A DNA stretch of 64,000 nucleotides from Chryseobacterium herbae (lineage in GTDB: Bacteria > Bacteroidota > Bacteroidia > Flavobacteriales > Weeksellaceae): assembly GCF_025154075.1 (NCBI RefSeq), contig NZ_JAOAMU010000008.1, positions 186,001-250,000 on the forward strand, in the 5' to 3' direction. The notes under the pieces are model-generated. The model ran no database searches, was not told the origin of the DNA, and saw nothing but the letters and a program-made list of their open reading frames with translations. The translations under genes and the position numbers were made by a program. Shown in pieces: positions 7,978 to 15,941 of this stretch. Positions within the stretch are counted from its first letter, which is position 1; every line of letters begins with the position of its first letter.

Positions 7978-9585
7978 TTAATGGGCAAGATCTGCGAAGA
8001 AATCATTCCCTTTATCGTCCGTAATGATGAACGCCGGGAAGTCTTTTACTTCGATCTTTCTTACCGCTTCCATCCCCAATTCAGGGAAGTCTACGATATC
8101 TACAGACACAATATTGTCTTTGGCAAGAATTGCTGCCGGTCCGCCGATAGATCCCAGATAAAAGCCTCCGTATTTACCACAAGCCGTAGTTACATCTTTA
8201 CTTCTGTTTCCTTTCGCCAACATAATCATGCTTCCGCCGTGGCTCTGGAATTCATCTACATAGACATCCATTCTTCCCGCAGTGGTAGGTCCGAAGCTTC
8301 CTGAAGCCATTCCTTCCGGAGTTTTTGCAGGTCCTGCGTAGTAGATCGGGTGATTTTTGAAATATTCAGGCATCGGTTGTCCGCTGTCCAGGATTTCTTT
8401 AATTTTTGCGTGGGCAATATCTCTGGCAACGATCAGCGTTCCATTTAATTTTAATCTTGTTTTGATAGGATATTTGGACAGCTCAGCCAGTATTTCGGGC
8501 ATTGGCTTGTTCAAATTGATGTCAACAGCTTCTTCCAGGTGTGGTGGCGTATCCGGTAAGAATCTCTTTGGATTTTCTTCCAGCTGTTCAAGGAAGATCC
8601 CATCTTTTGTGATTTTTCCTTTGATATTTCTGTCTGCAGAACATGAAACTCCCATTCCTACCGGACAAGAAGCAGCATGACGCGGAAGTCTGATCACTCT
8701 TACATCATGGGTAAGATATTTCCCTCCAAACTGTGCTCCGATAGCACTTTCCTGGCAGATTTTCTGAACTTTAGCTTCCCATTCAAGATCTCTGAAAGCC
8801 TGTCCGCCTTCATTTCCTTCTGTCGGAAGGTGGTCATAATATTTGGCAGATGCTTTTTTCACGGCAGAAAGATTCGCTTCAGCAGAAGTTCCTCCGATCA
8901 CAAGAGCAAGGTGATAAGGCGGGCACGCAGCCGTTCCAAGGTCTGAGATTCTTTCTTTTACAAATGCTTCAAGAGACTTTTCATTCAATAATGATTTTGT
9001 CTTTTGGTATAAGAATGTTTTATTGGCAGATCCTCCTCCTTTCGTTAAAAACAAAAATTCATAATAATCTCCTTTTTTAGCATAAATATCGATCTGTGCC
9101 GGAAGATTAGATCCTGAATTTTTTTCATCAAACATCGTCAAAGGTACCACCTGAGAATATCTCAGATTTCTTTTCTGATAGGTATTGTAAATTCCTTTGC
9201 TCAGGTATTCTCCGTCATCCACTCCGGTGTAAACACTTTCTCCTTTTTTACCCATAACAATGGCCGTTCCTGTATCCTGGCATGAAGGAAGAGCTCCTTC
9301 CACCGCCACAGCAGCATTCTGCAAGAGATTGTAAGCAACGAACCTGTCGTTATCTGTAGCTTCCGGATCGTCGATGATTTTTCTGAGACTTTCAAGGTGA
9401 GAAGAACGAAGCATGAAAGAAACATCAGCCATAGCTTCTTCAGCCAAAAGCTCCAATCCTTTCGGATCAATGGTTAAGATTTCTCTTTCTCCTAATTTTT
9501 CAACCTTTACATAGTCTGATGTCAATTTTTTATACACCGTATCATCTTTCTGGATCGGATACGGATCCTGATATCTAAAATCCAT
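7978..9585 (-). CDS. fumA: Fumarate hydratase class I (iron-sulfur type)
   Basis: A 535-residue single-chain class I fumarase, which interconverts fumarate and malate in the TCA cycle using a [4Fe-4S] cluster. The N-terminal alpha domain shows LPSCQDTGTA (cluster cysteine) and GTAACPPYHLALVIGGTSAE; a third cysteine motif lies in RHAASCPVGMGVSCSAD. The C-terminal beta domain (about residues 365-535) shows FGPTTAGRMD and KGNRSKDVTTACGKYGG. The length is normal for the fused alpha-beta form (tartrate dehydratase-like paralogues are split). A class II fumarase is encoded divergently 630 bases away. The gene has a TATTTTTG -7 box at 9602-9609 and an inverted repeat further upstream. Confidence 0.93.
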   Translation of the reverse strand: MDFRYQDPYPIQKDDTVYKKLTSDYVKVEKLGEREILTIDPKGLELLAEEAMADVSFMLRSSHLESLRKIIDDPEATDNDRFVAYNLLQNAAVAVEGALPSCQDTGTAIVMGKKGESVYTGVDDGEYLSKGIYNTYQKRNLRYSQVVPLTMFDEKNSGSNLPAQIDIYAKKGDYYEFLFLTKGGGSANKTFLYQKTKSLLNEKSLEAFVKERISDLGTAACPPYHLALVIGGTSAEANLSAVKKASAKYYDHLPTEGNEGGQAFRDLEWEAKVQKICQESAIGAQFGGKYLTHDVRVIRLPRHAASCPVGMGVSCSADRNIKGKITKDGIFLEQLEENPKRFLPDTPPHLEEAVDINLNKPMPEILAELSKYPIKTRLKLNGTLIVARDIAHAKIKEILDSGQPMPEYFKNHPIYYAGPAKTPEGMASGSFGPTTAGRMDVYVDEFQSHGGSMIMLAKGNRSKDVTTACGKYGGFYLGSIGGPAAILAKDNIVSVDIVDFPELGMEAVRKIEVKDFPAFIITDDKGNDFFADLAH

Positions 9586-9601
9586 TCAATTTTTGTTTGT
9601 G

Positions 9602-9609
9602 CAAAAATA
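9602..9609 (-). promoter_or_regulatory. -7 element of the class I fumarase gene
   Basis: TATTTTTG on the minus strand, 16 bases before the ATG at 9585. No consensus -33 TTG is present; an inverted repeat (9628-9645) occupies that position instead. Confidence 0.5.
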
Positions 9610-9627
9610 CGTCATCCTTAAAAAAAC

Positions 9628-9645
9628 ATGAGTAAAATCACTCAT
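9628..9645. promoter_or_regulatory. Inverted repeat ATGAGT-N6-ACTCAT, possible operator
   Basis: Perfect 6-bp arms with a 6-base spacer, located about 19-36 bases upstream of the fumA -7 box, where the -33 element should be. The size and spacing resemble Crp/Fnr-family sites (5- to 6-bp arms, 4- to 6-base spacer). The identity of any regulator is unknown. Confidence 0.4.
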
Positions 9646-9758
9646 CCATATTGATATTTATAATGGTTATAAATTGCGGGATTCTGAGTTTATGATTAAT
9701 TTTATAGAAACTTATTTTTCCCATAAAAGTTTTTAAAAGCAATAATTATTTAAGTTCA

Positions 9759-10211
9759 ATGAAAAATATTTTAATCATACTTTTCTTTCTTGCTATTTGC
9801 AATAATAGTTTTGCTCAGAAAAAATCAGATAACATTTCCAAACTTTCAGGAACTTGGGTAGGAAAAATTGGAGAAGATCCAATTCAATTTCAAGTTGTGG
9901 AAGACAGTCAAAACTCTGTTACATTTTCATTCATTAATTTTCAAAATGAAAGGTTTACTGTACAAAAATCTGATGTAACAACAAATGAAAAAAATGAATT
10001 CATTATTCATATAAAAGAAGCTAAATTTTCTTCAACACGTTTTGAAAAATGTGTCTTTTCTAAAGGAACTATAACAATTTCCGATTTTTCAGAAAACAAT
10101 ATGAAATTAAACTTAAAATCAGTTGGGCCAAATTGTTTTTTAAGTTACGATGTAATAATGAATATGCCAGACATGGATGACACTCTACTAACAAAAGAAA
10201 AAATCAAATAA
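9759..10211 (+). CDS. Small exported protein upstream of fumC
   Basis: A 150-residue protein of unknown family with a clear signal peptide (MKNILIILFFLAICNNSFAQ). The mature part alternates polar and aromatic residues (LSGTWVGKIGEDPIQFQVVE, SVTFSFINFQNERFTV) as in small lipocalin- or calycin-like beta barrels; that fold is a guess. It ends 5 bases before fumC and probably shares its transcript. It is noticeably richer in A/T and Lys/Asn codons than fumC, so it may be a later insertion between fumC and its promoter. Confidence 0.6.
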   Translation: MKNILIILFFLAICNNSFAQKKSDNISKLSGTWVGKIGEDPIQFQVVEDSQNSVTFSFINFQNERFTVQKSDVTTNEKNEFIIHIKEAKFSSTRFEKCVFSKGTITISDFSENNMKLNLKSVGPNCFLSYDVIMNMPDMDDTLLTKEKIK

Positions 10212-10216
10212 ATAAT

Positions 10217-11611
10217 ATGAATTACAGAATAGAAAAAGACACCATGGGAGAGGTTCAGGTGCCTGCCGACAAGTTTTGGGGAGCACAGACTGAACGTTCA
10301 AGAAACAATTTTAAGATCGGACCTGAGGGTTCTATGCCTCACGAAATCATTGAAGCTTTTGCATTTTTAAAGAAAGCTGCTGCTTATACCAATACGGATC
10401 TTGGTGTTCTTCCCGCAGAAAAAAGAGATATGATCGCTAAAGTATGTGAAGAAATCCTGGAAGGAAAGCTTAACGACCAGTTTCCTCTGGTGATCTGGCA
10501 GACGGGTTCAGGAACACAATCCAATATGAACATCAATGAAGTGGTTTCCAACAGAGCTCATGTGAACAATGGTGGAACTTTAGGCGATAAATCTGAAATC
10601 CATCCGAATGATGATGTGAATAAATCTCAGTCTTCCAATGATACTTACCCAACCGCGATGCATATTGCAGCTTACAAAAAAGTGGTTGAAGTAACAATTC
10701 CGGCTGTTGAAAAATTAAAAAATACAATTGCTGCGAAGGCAGAAGCATTTAAAGACATTGTAAAAATCGGGAGAACCCACCTTATGGACGCAACTCCTCT
10801 TACGCTTGGACAGGAGTTTTCGGGCTATAAAGCTCAGCTTGAATATGGATTGAAAGCTTTAAAAAACACCCTTCCTCACCTTTCTGAACTTGCTTTGGGT
10901 GGAACCGCTGTAGGTACGGGACTAAACACACCCAATGGTTATGATGTAAAAGTAGCTGAATATATCGCGAAGTTTACAAATCATCCTTTCGTTACAGCTG
11001 AGAATAAATTTGAAGCTCTGGCTGCTCACGATGCTATTGTAGAATCTCACGGTGCTTTAAAACAACTGGCTGTTTCTTTATTCAAGATAGCTCAGGATAT
11101 CAGATTGCTGGCTTCCGGGCCACGTTCGGGAATCGGGGAAATTCATATTCCGGAGAACGAACCGGGATCTTCTATTATGCCAGGAAAAGTAAATCCTACG
11201 CAGAATGAGGCAATGACCATGGTTTGCGCTCAGGTTCTCGGAAACGACACTACGATCTCTTTTGCGGGAACTCAGGGGAACTACGAACTTAATGTCTTCA
11301 AACCTGTTATGGCGTACAACTTCCTTCAGTCTGCCCAGTTAATCGCGGATGCTTGTATTTCATTCAATGATCATTGTGCGGAAGGTATTGAACCGAATCA
11401 TGAGAGAATTAAAGAATTGGTAGACAAATCATTAATGCTTGTTACCGCTTTAAATACGCACATCGGTTACGAAAATGCAGCAAAAATTGCAAAAACAGCG
11501 CACAAGAACGGAACAACTCTAAAAGAAGAAGCTGTAGGCCTTGGCTTTTTAACAGCTGAGCAGTTTGACGAATGGGTGAAGCCGGAAGATATGGTAGGAA
11601 GCCTGAAATAA
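10217..11611 (+). CDS. fumC: Fumarate hydratase class II
   Basis: A 464-residue homotetrameric fumarase of the aspartase/fumarase superfamily, catalysing reversible hydration of fumarate to malate without a metal cluster. It shows the family motifs TGSGTQSNMNINEV, IGRTHLMDATPLTLGQE and the signature GSSIMPGKVNPTQNE (mobile catalytic loop). The length is typical (about 460-467). Class II enzymes resist oxidation and iron limitation, so it probably backs up the class I enzyme encoded divergently nearby. It follows a small exported-protein gene by 5 bases. Confidence 0.95.
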   Translation: MNYRIEKDTMGEVQVPADKFWGAQTERSRNNFKIGPEGSMPHEIIEAFAFLKKAAAYTNTDLGVLPAEKRDMIAKVCEEILEGKLNDQFPLVIWQTGSGTQSNMNINEVVSNRAHVNNGGTLGDKSEIHPNDDVNKSQSSNDTYPTAMHIAAYKKVVEVTIPAVEKLKNTIAAKAEAFKDIVKIGRTHLMDATPLTLGQEFSGYKAQLEYGLKALKNTLPHLSELALGGTAVGTGLNTPNGYDVKVAEYIAKFTNHPFVTAENKFEALAAHDAIVESHGALKQLAVSLFKIAQDIRLLASGPRSGIGEIHIPENEPGSSIMPGKVNPTQNEAMTMVCAQVLGNDTTISFAGTQGNYELNVFKPVMAYNFLQSAQLIADACISFNDHCAEGIEPNHERIKELVDKSLMLVTALNTHIGYENAAKIAKTAHKNGTTLKEEAVGLGFLTAEQFDEWVKPEDMVGSLK

Positions 11612-11919
11612 GGTTTGTTACATATAAAACATTGAGGCATTTTAAGCCCTTGTATTTCGGAAATAAGTGAAACGCCTTTGTTTATCTTACTTTAAAGAAA
11701 TTAAAATCAATTCTTTGTATTTCTTTGCGTTTAATAATCACAAGAGTAAACAAAGGCATCCCATTTGAAAAAGAGTGAAACAAAAAACATTAGAAAAACC
11801 TCAGAAATTCTGAGGTTTTTATTTTTATTAAAACACTGACTTACAATTTTTTATCAAAACATATCTTGCAATTCTATTTTTTCATATATTAGTGATATAA
11901 ATATATTCTAAACTAATCT
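11612..11919. other. Intergenic region with a degenerate inverted repeat
   Basis: This 308-base gap contains GCCTTTGTTTA (11674-11684) and its reverse complement (11747-11757), making a 62-base-loop palindrome with further partial pairing, probably a remnant of a palindromic intergenic repeat. A strong terminator lies at 11794-11820. Nothing else is recognisable. Confidence 0.5.
11794..11820 (+). terminator. Intrinsic terminator
   Basis: AAAAACCTCAG and CTGAGGTTTTT form a perfect 11-bp stem with a 5-base loop, flanked by A and T tracts. It lies 180 bases past fumC and separates it from the peptide genes. Confidence 0.75.
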
Positions 11920-12114
11920 ATGAAAAATCTAAAAAAATTAAACCGAGAGCATCTAAGAGAAGTAATGGGAGGACACACGTGCCCGAATAATCTTGTTCAT
12001 GTGGAATTCAACGGCTATCATGCGTGCTGCCTGAATATGCCTCCTGAAGGAAATCCGTGCAAAGGAAAATTCTGCTTTATTCCTGAGGGAATGTGTTCCA
12101 GTGAACCCATGTAA
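11920..12114 (+). CDS. Double-glycine leader peptide, six-cysteine type I
   Basis: A 64-residue peptide starting MKNLKKLNREHLREVMGG. The leader ends in a Gly-Gly at 17-18, the usual cleavage point for C39-type peptidase/exporters. The 46-residue remainder holds six cysteines spaced C-x14-CC-x9-C-x4-C-x6-C. Such genes are annotated in Chryseobacterium as 'bacteriocin-like'; neither activity nor modification is shown here. A second peptide of the same type follows 28 bases on. No maturation enzyme or dedicated exporter is nearby. Confidence 0.75.
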   Translation: MKNLKKLNREHLREVMGGHTCPNNLVHVEFNGYHACCLNMPPEGNPCKGKFCFIPEGMCSSEPM

Positions 12115-12142
12115 GATGAAATGCTAACTCAACTATTTTACT

Positions 12143-12349
12143 ATGAAAAATCTAAAAAAATTCAACAGAGCCAATCTGAAACAAGTATTTGGAGGGGTGG
12201 TTATTCCACGCTGTCCACTGAACTGGTATCTTGTCCAATACAACGGTTATTATGCTTGCTGCAGTGTTCGCACAGATAATCCCTGCCAGGGGATGTGTAT
12301 GGTCCATGTTGACATGTGTGGGGTACCGATAGAGGAAGATCCTATTTAA
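12143..12349 (+). CDS. Double-glycine leader peptide, six-cysteine type I
   Basis: A 68-residue peptide with leader MKNLKKFNRANLKQVFGG and six cysteines after the GG, spaced C-x14-CC-x7-C-x3-C-x6-C. This parallels the preceding peptide (shared NGY(H/Y)ACC and NPC segments), so the two are tandem paralogues, probably in one transcript that ends at 12362-12390. The function is unknown; a secreted disulfide-bonded or modified peptide is the simplest reading. Confidence 0.75.
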   Translation: MKNLKKFNRANLKQVFGGVVIPRCPLNWYLVQYNGYYACCSVRTDNPCQGMCMVHVDMCGVPIEEDPI

Positions 12350-12361
12350 AATAATTGATGG

Positions 12362-12390
12362 AAAGGCCGGAACTTGTTTCCGGCCTTTTT
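12362..12390. terminator. Bidirectional terminator between peptide genes and DyP peroxidase gene
   Basis: AAAGGCCGGAA and TTCCGGCCTTT form an 11-bp stem with a 5-base loop, followed by T's on the plus strand. It lies between two converging genes and probably serves both. Confidence 0.8.
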
Positions 12391-12392
12391 AT

Positions 12393-13328
12393 TTATCCTG
12401 AAAATTCATCCAGCATATTTCTGGTAGGAACAAAGAAAAGCGTTCCGGTAATTGCTGTACTGAAATCCAAAATTCTGTCATAATTGCCCGGCGGATCTCC
12501 GATGAACATATTCGTCAGCATTTTTTTCGTTGTGCTGAATGTACTTGAATAGGCAATAAAATAGGTTCCGAATTCATTGGAAGAAGGACTTCCAAAAGGC
12601 ATATTATCTCTTACAATTTTAAGCTCTTCACCATTTTCACCTTCAATATTAGCCAGAGCAATATGGGAATTGGAGGGTTTTACAGAATCCGACATTTCTA
12701 TATCTTTTTCCTTGGACCTTCCTATCACTCTTTCCTGCTCTTCTGTGGAAAGTCCTTTCCAGGCATCCATATTATGAAGGTATTTCTGAACAAATAAGTA
12801 GCTGCCCCCTTTATACTGAAGATCTTCATCACCGATTTTAGCAAAATAATCGCGATCTTCTCCGTGCGGATTTTCGGTTCCATCTACAAAACCGAGAATG
12901 GAACGGGCATCCCAATATTTGAATCCGTGGATTTCAAGAATACTTTCGGCAACGGAGCTCAAAAGTTTTGAAATCTCTATTGCCATATCGAAAATAAGGC
13001 TTTTATTATCCGCTCTCAGGTGAAAATGAAGATCTCCGGGCGTAGAAACAGCGGTATGTTTTACTCCTTTAATTTCTTCAAAACTGATCAGCTCTTTTGG
13101 TAACGGCTTCGGTAGCTCTAATTTTTCCCAGCCTTCCCCACCAATTCCCATCACACAGCTTGCCCTGCTGTCCGGAAACCTGTTGAAAGCCGAATTATTA
13201 AGATTGAGAACCAAAGCGCAAAGCTGCTGGAAAACATCTTTCAGTTGTGGGCTGTCATTCAGTTTCCACACCATAAAAATAGTGTTGCTGTTGGGATAGT
13301 CTGTGACGTTTTGGGATTCTATGCTCAT
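12393..13328 (-). CDS. DyP-type heme peroxidase
   Basis: A 311-residue dye-decolorising peroxidase, probably class B (YfeX/EfeB-like short form). It shows the DyP signature GFVDGTENP (residues 146-154, distal Asp149), the proximal heme-ligand region SNSHIALANI (His222) and a conserved Arg at 240. No signal peptide or Tat motif is visible, so it is likely cytosolic. It uses hydrogen peroxide to oxidise substrates; the physiological substrate is not known. It stands alone, converging with the peptide genes. Confidence 0.9.
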   Translation of the reverse strand: MSIESQNVTDYPNSNTIFMVWKLNDSPQLKDVFQQLCALVLNLNNSAFNRFPDSRASCVMGIGGEGWEKLELPKPLPKELISFEEIKGVKHTAVSTPGDLHFHLRADNKSLIFDMAIEISKLLSSVAESILEIHGFKYWDARSILGFVDGTENPHGEDRDYFAKIGDEDLQYKGGSYLFVQKYLHNMDAWKGLSTEEQERVIGRSKEKDIEMSDSVKPSNSHIALANIEGENGEELKIVRDNMPFGSPSSNEFGTYFIAYSSTFSTTKKMLTNMFIGDPPGNYDRILDFSTAITGTLFFVPTRNMLDEFSG

Positions 13329-13701
13329 TATTTTTTATATCGAAGTTGTTTAAACTTTTATTTTCCTCAAGAGTGAAAATAGAAAAAGAAAGTCATGTAC
13401 ATTGGATCCAATTGATATTCAAAGTTTCAAACCCTCCTAATAAAGTTTTGAAACTATCCAGCCAGACATTTTTATATTCTTTATAGTTGGAAAAACGCAA
13501 AGGGACGCAAAGTTTGAACAAAAATAAGAATATTTTAAGGCGCAAGAAAATCAAAGATTTTCAGCAAGTTCGTTAGCATTTATTGAGCGGTCTACAATTT
13601 TATCGCAGATAAAATCCTGGCGCCTTAAAGCATCATCTTTTCAAATTTCTTTGCGTCCCCTTGCGTTTTTCCAACAAAAAAAGTTCAAAACAGTTGATCA
13701 A
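13329..13701. other. Intergenic region holding a palindromic repeat
   Basis: Apart from the 190-base palindromic element listed separately, this 373-base gap contains a smaller inverted repeat (AGTTTCAAA ... TTTTGAAACT, about 13420-13455). No consensus TAnnTTTG promoter was found for the peroxidase gene. Confidence 0.4.
13486..13675. repeat. MITE-like palindromic element
   Basis: The ends form a near-perfect inverted repeat of about 33 bases: GTTGGAAAAACGCAAAGG... at the left and its complement ...CCTTGCGTTTTTCCAAC at the right, with one mismatch and a small gap. A second, inner pair (TTTAAGGCGC near 13534 and GCGCCTTAAA near 13620) nests within. No coding potential is seen inside. The structure resembles a non-autonomous transposon (MITE) or a large REP-like repeat. 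Copy number elsewhere in the genome is unknown. Confidence 0.6.
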
Positions 13702-14421
13702 TTAAACTTCTGCCGGTGTAGAAACCTGATCTGCAAAATATTGTTCCAGATCTTTCAATGTTTCCGGATTGGTTTTGATATCTTTCACAAGCTGTCCTTT
13801 GTTCACAACGACAATTCTGTTACAGACTTCTGTGGTATGGGAAAGATCATGGCTGGAGATAAGAAAAGTAACTCCGTCTTGCTTTGAAAGTTCTTTTATT
13901 AAATTTTTAAGCTTGATCTGCGTGGAAGGATCCAGATTCGCAAAAGGTTCATCAAGGATTACAATTTCCGGATTTCCGATGACAGCTCCAATGATTCCTA
14001 CCTTTTTCTGGTTTCCTTTCGATAAATCACGGACATATTTTCCAGAATTAAGAATTTCTCCATTGAAAAAATCATGGAAAGGTTTTAAAAATTCGTCTAC
14101 AGAAGCTTTATTCTGACCTCTCAGTTCTCCGATGAAATAGAAATATTCTTCAGGCGTCAGATAACCGATCAGGAAAGTATCATCCACAAAAGCAGATACT
14201 TTGTTTTTCCAGGCTTCAGATTCATTGACTTTAATATCCTCGATGCTTACAAAACCTGTCGTAGGCTGGATCAGGTCAAGCATAAGACTAAAAAGCGTGG
14301 TTTTTCCCGCTCCATTATTTCCTACCAGCCCAAAAGTTTCACCGTTAGGAATTTCAAGATGCTCAATATTAAGAACTGTAGCAGTCCCGTAGGTCTTGGA
14401 TAAGTTATTGATCGTAATCAT
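13702..14421 (-). CDS. ABC transporter ATP-binding protein
   Basis: A 239-residue ATPase subunit with Walker A GNNGAGKTT (about residue 34), ABC signature LSKGNQKKV, Walker B IVILDEP and an H-loop SSHD. It resembles the CcmA/YhaQ-type ATPases that pair with ABC-2 membrane proteins. The permease gene lies 3 bases upstream in the same operon. The substrate is unknown. No C39 peptidase domain is present, so it is not an evident exporter of the nearby double-glycine peptides. Confidence 0.9.
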   Translation of the reverse strand: MITINNLSKTYGTATVLNIEHLEIPNGETFGLVGNNGAGKTTLFSLMLDLIQPTTGFVSIEDIKVNESEAWKNKVSAFVDDTFLIGYLTPEEYFYFIGELRGQNKASVDEFLKPFHDFFNGEILNSGKYVRDLSKGNQKKVGIIGAVIGNPEIVILDEPFANLDPSTQIKLKNLIKELSKQDGVTFLISSHDLSHTTEVCNRIVVVNKGQLVKDIKTNPETLKDLEQYFADQVSTPAEV

Positions 14422-14424
14422 AAT

Positions 14425-15891
14425 TTAGTCTTTGTTTTTAAATGCGTCCAGCGTACTGTATTTTTCGCGTTTGTATTGTTTGACGATGATATCGAATATT
14501 TTTTCTCTCAGCAGAAATCCTATAAGCCCCAAAATAGCAATACTTACAACGCCTGCCGTGATTCCGAAGAAGTATTTTGACAAGGCAAAAACACCCATTG
14601 GAAGTAACATTTTCGGGATCAGAAGAAGCATGGCTTTAAGATTAAAACTGTTTTTCTGTCCTATTCTTTTTTCTTTTGAATTAAGATCAATCTTGGTTTT
14701 ATTGAATGCCCCGGACCAAAGGGTAAGCTGGGAATTTACTCCGATATTATAAATTCCTGCTGCAAAAAATGTGATATAAAGTTCCCAGCCGAAATAGGCA
14801 TAAAATAAGGCAATGATGATTGAAGCCGCTGTCATGATGTTGATCAGCCACCATTTTGCTTTGAGATATTCTTTGTAAGGAACGTTCAGCGTCATCATTA
14901 ACGAGTAATAAGAACTGTCGAAAGATGGAACCCTCTGCCCGAAAAGAAACTGAAACCCTCCGGTCACAAACAGTCCCATAAACATCATCATGGCCGGTTT
15001 TTTATAAATAACGGAAGTATACATCAGCAATCCGTAGAAGAGGAAGAAAAAACTTCCAATCAGAATTCCTTTCGTTACTTTATTCCGTCTCAGCATTTTA
15101 ATATCGTTGTTGATAAATGTTCCAATGACGCCGTATTTATTTAAGAAGGCAATATTTTCGGTTTTCCCAAACTGTTTCTTAGCTTCCAATCCCTGATCCA
15201 GATAGAATTCTTTACGAACGTAGCTGAAACAGATTCGCCATAAAGCAAAAAACAGGACAACTGGAATTATAACCCAATAAGGAGTCTGGTAGAAACTATA
15301 AATAAATTTTTCCGAGTAAGAAAGTACCGGCACAATATTGTAATAGCCAAGCGCACCCACTCCGGCAAATATACAGCCTATGATAATCGCAATCGTTTCT
15401 TTATCATTGAACAGGATATTGATAAAATTATTCAGATAAAATAAGAAGGAAATTCCGATGAACCAGGTTAAAATCCCGACAATGCTGTATCCATTGAACA
15501 TAGCTATGATCGCAAATGTAATGAAAAACAGGGAATTCAGCCAGCTCAATGCGGAAAGAAAGGTTTTCACGAGCATATAATTGACCAGGGTATTCTTAGG
15601 AATATTCTGAGTCAGGAACGGTTTGATATTCTGGGTAGACATTTCCTGCCAGACATACTTTAAAATCAAGTCTGCGGCCCATGCCATCACTAAAAATTTT
15701 GAAACTACTTTTAAAGGATCCTGATGCATTTCGTCCCGTACGTAGAAGAACGCCGCAAAAGCTCCTCCTGCCAGACAGGCCATAAAATAAAGGATTCCAA
15801 TAAAACGAAGGATCTTCATCGCAAGATTCACGCCTACAGAAGTACCGCGGAAAAAGCTCTTGATTTCCAGTCTGAGGAACTTTAGAAACAT
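14425..15891 (-). CDS. ABC-2-like membrane permease (DUF5687-type)
   Basis: A 488-residue multi-spanning protein with about 12 hydrophobic segments. The N-terminus (MFLKFLRLEIKSFFRG) and general layout match the Bacteroidota DUF5687 family of ABC-2-type permeases. It is immediately followed (3 bases) by its ATP-binding partner. The two together form a complete transporter with unknown cargo, perhaps an exporter. Confidence 0.8.
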   Translation of the reverse strand: MFLKFLRLEIKSFFRGTSVGVNLAMKILRFIGILYFMACLAGGAFAAFFYVRDEMHQDPLKVVSKFLVMAWAADLILKYVWQEMSTQNIKPFLTQNIPKNTLVNYMLVKTFLSALSWLNSLFFITFAIIAMFNGYSIVGILTWFIGISFLFYLNNFINILFNDKETIAIIIGCIFAGVGALGYYNIVPVLSYSEKFIYSFYQTPYWVIIPVVLFFALWRICFSYVRKEFYLDQGLEAKKQFGKTENIAFLNKYGVIGTFINNDIKMLRRNKVTKGILIGSFFFLFYGLLMYTSVIYKKPAMMMFMGLFVTGGFQFLFGQRVPSFDSSYYSLMMTLNVPYKEYLKAKWWLINIMTAASIIIALFYAYFGWELYITFFAAGIYNIGVNSQLTLWSGAFNKTKIDLNSKEKRIGQKNSFNLKAMLLLIPKMLLPMGVFALSKYFFGITAGVVSIAILGLIGFLLREKIFDIIVKQYKREKYSTLDAFKNKD

Positions 15892-15941
15892 ATTTTAGTT
15901 TTTTATATTAGTCAATATAAAGTAAAATATGTTACAGTTTT

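Noticed and set aside
13702..15891. ABC transporter as the exporter of the nearby double-glycine peptides
   Set aside because: The ATPase lacks an N-terminal C39 peptidase domain and the permease is of the ABC-2/DUF5687 type; a peroxidase gene and a palindromic repeat lie between, and the genes face the other way.
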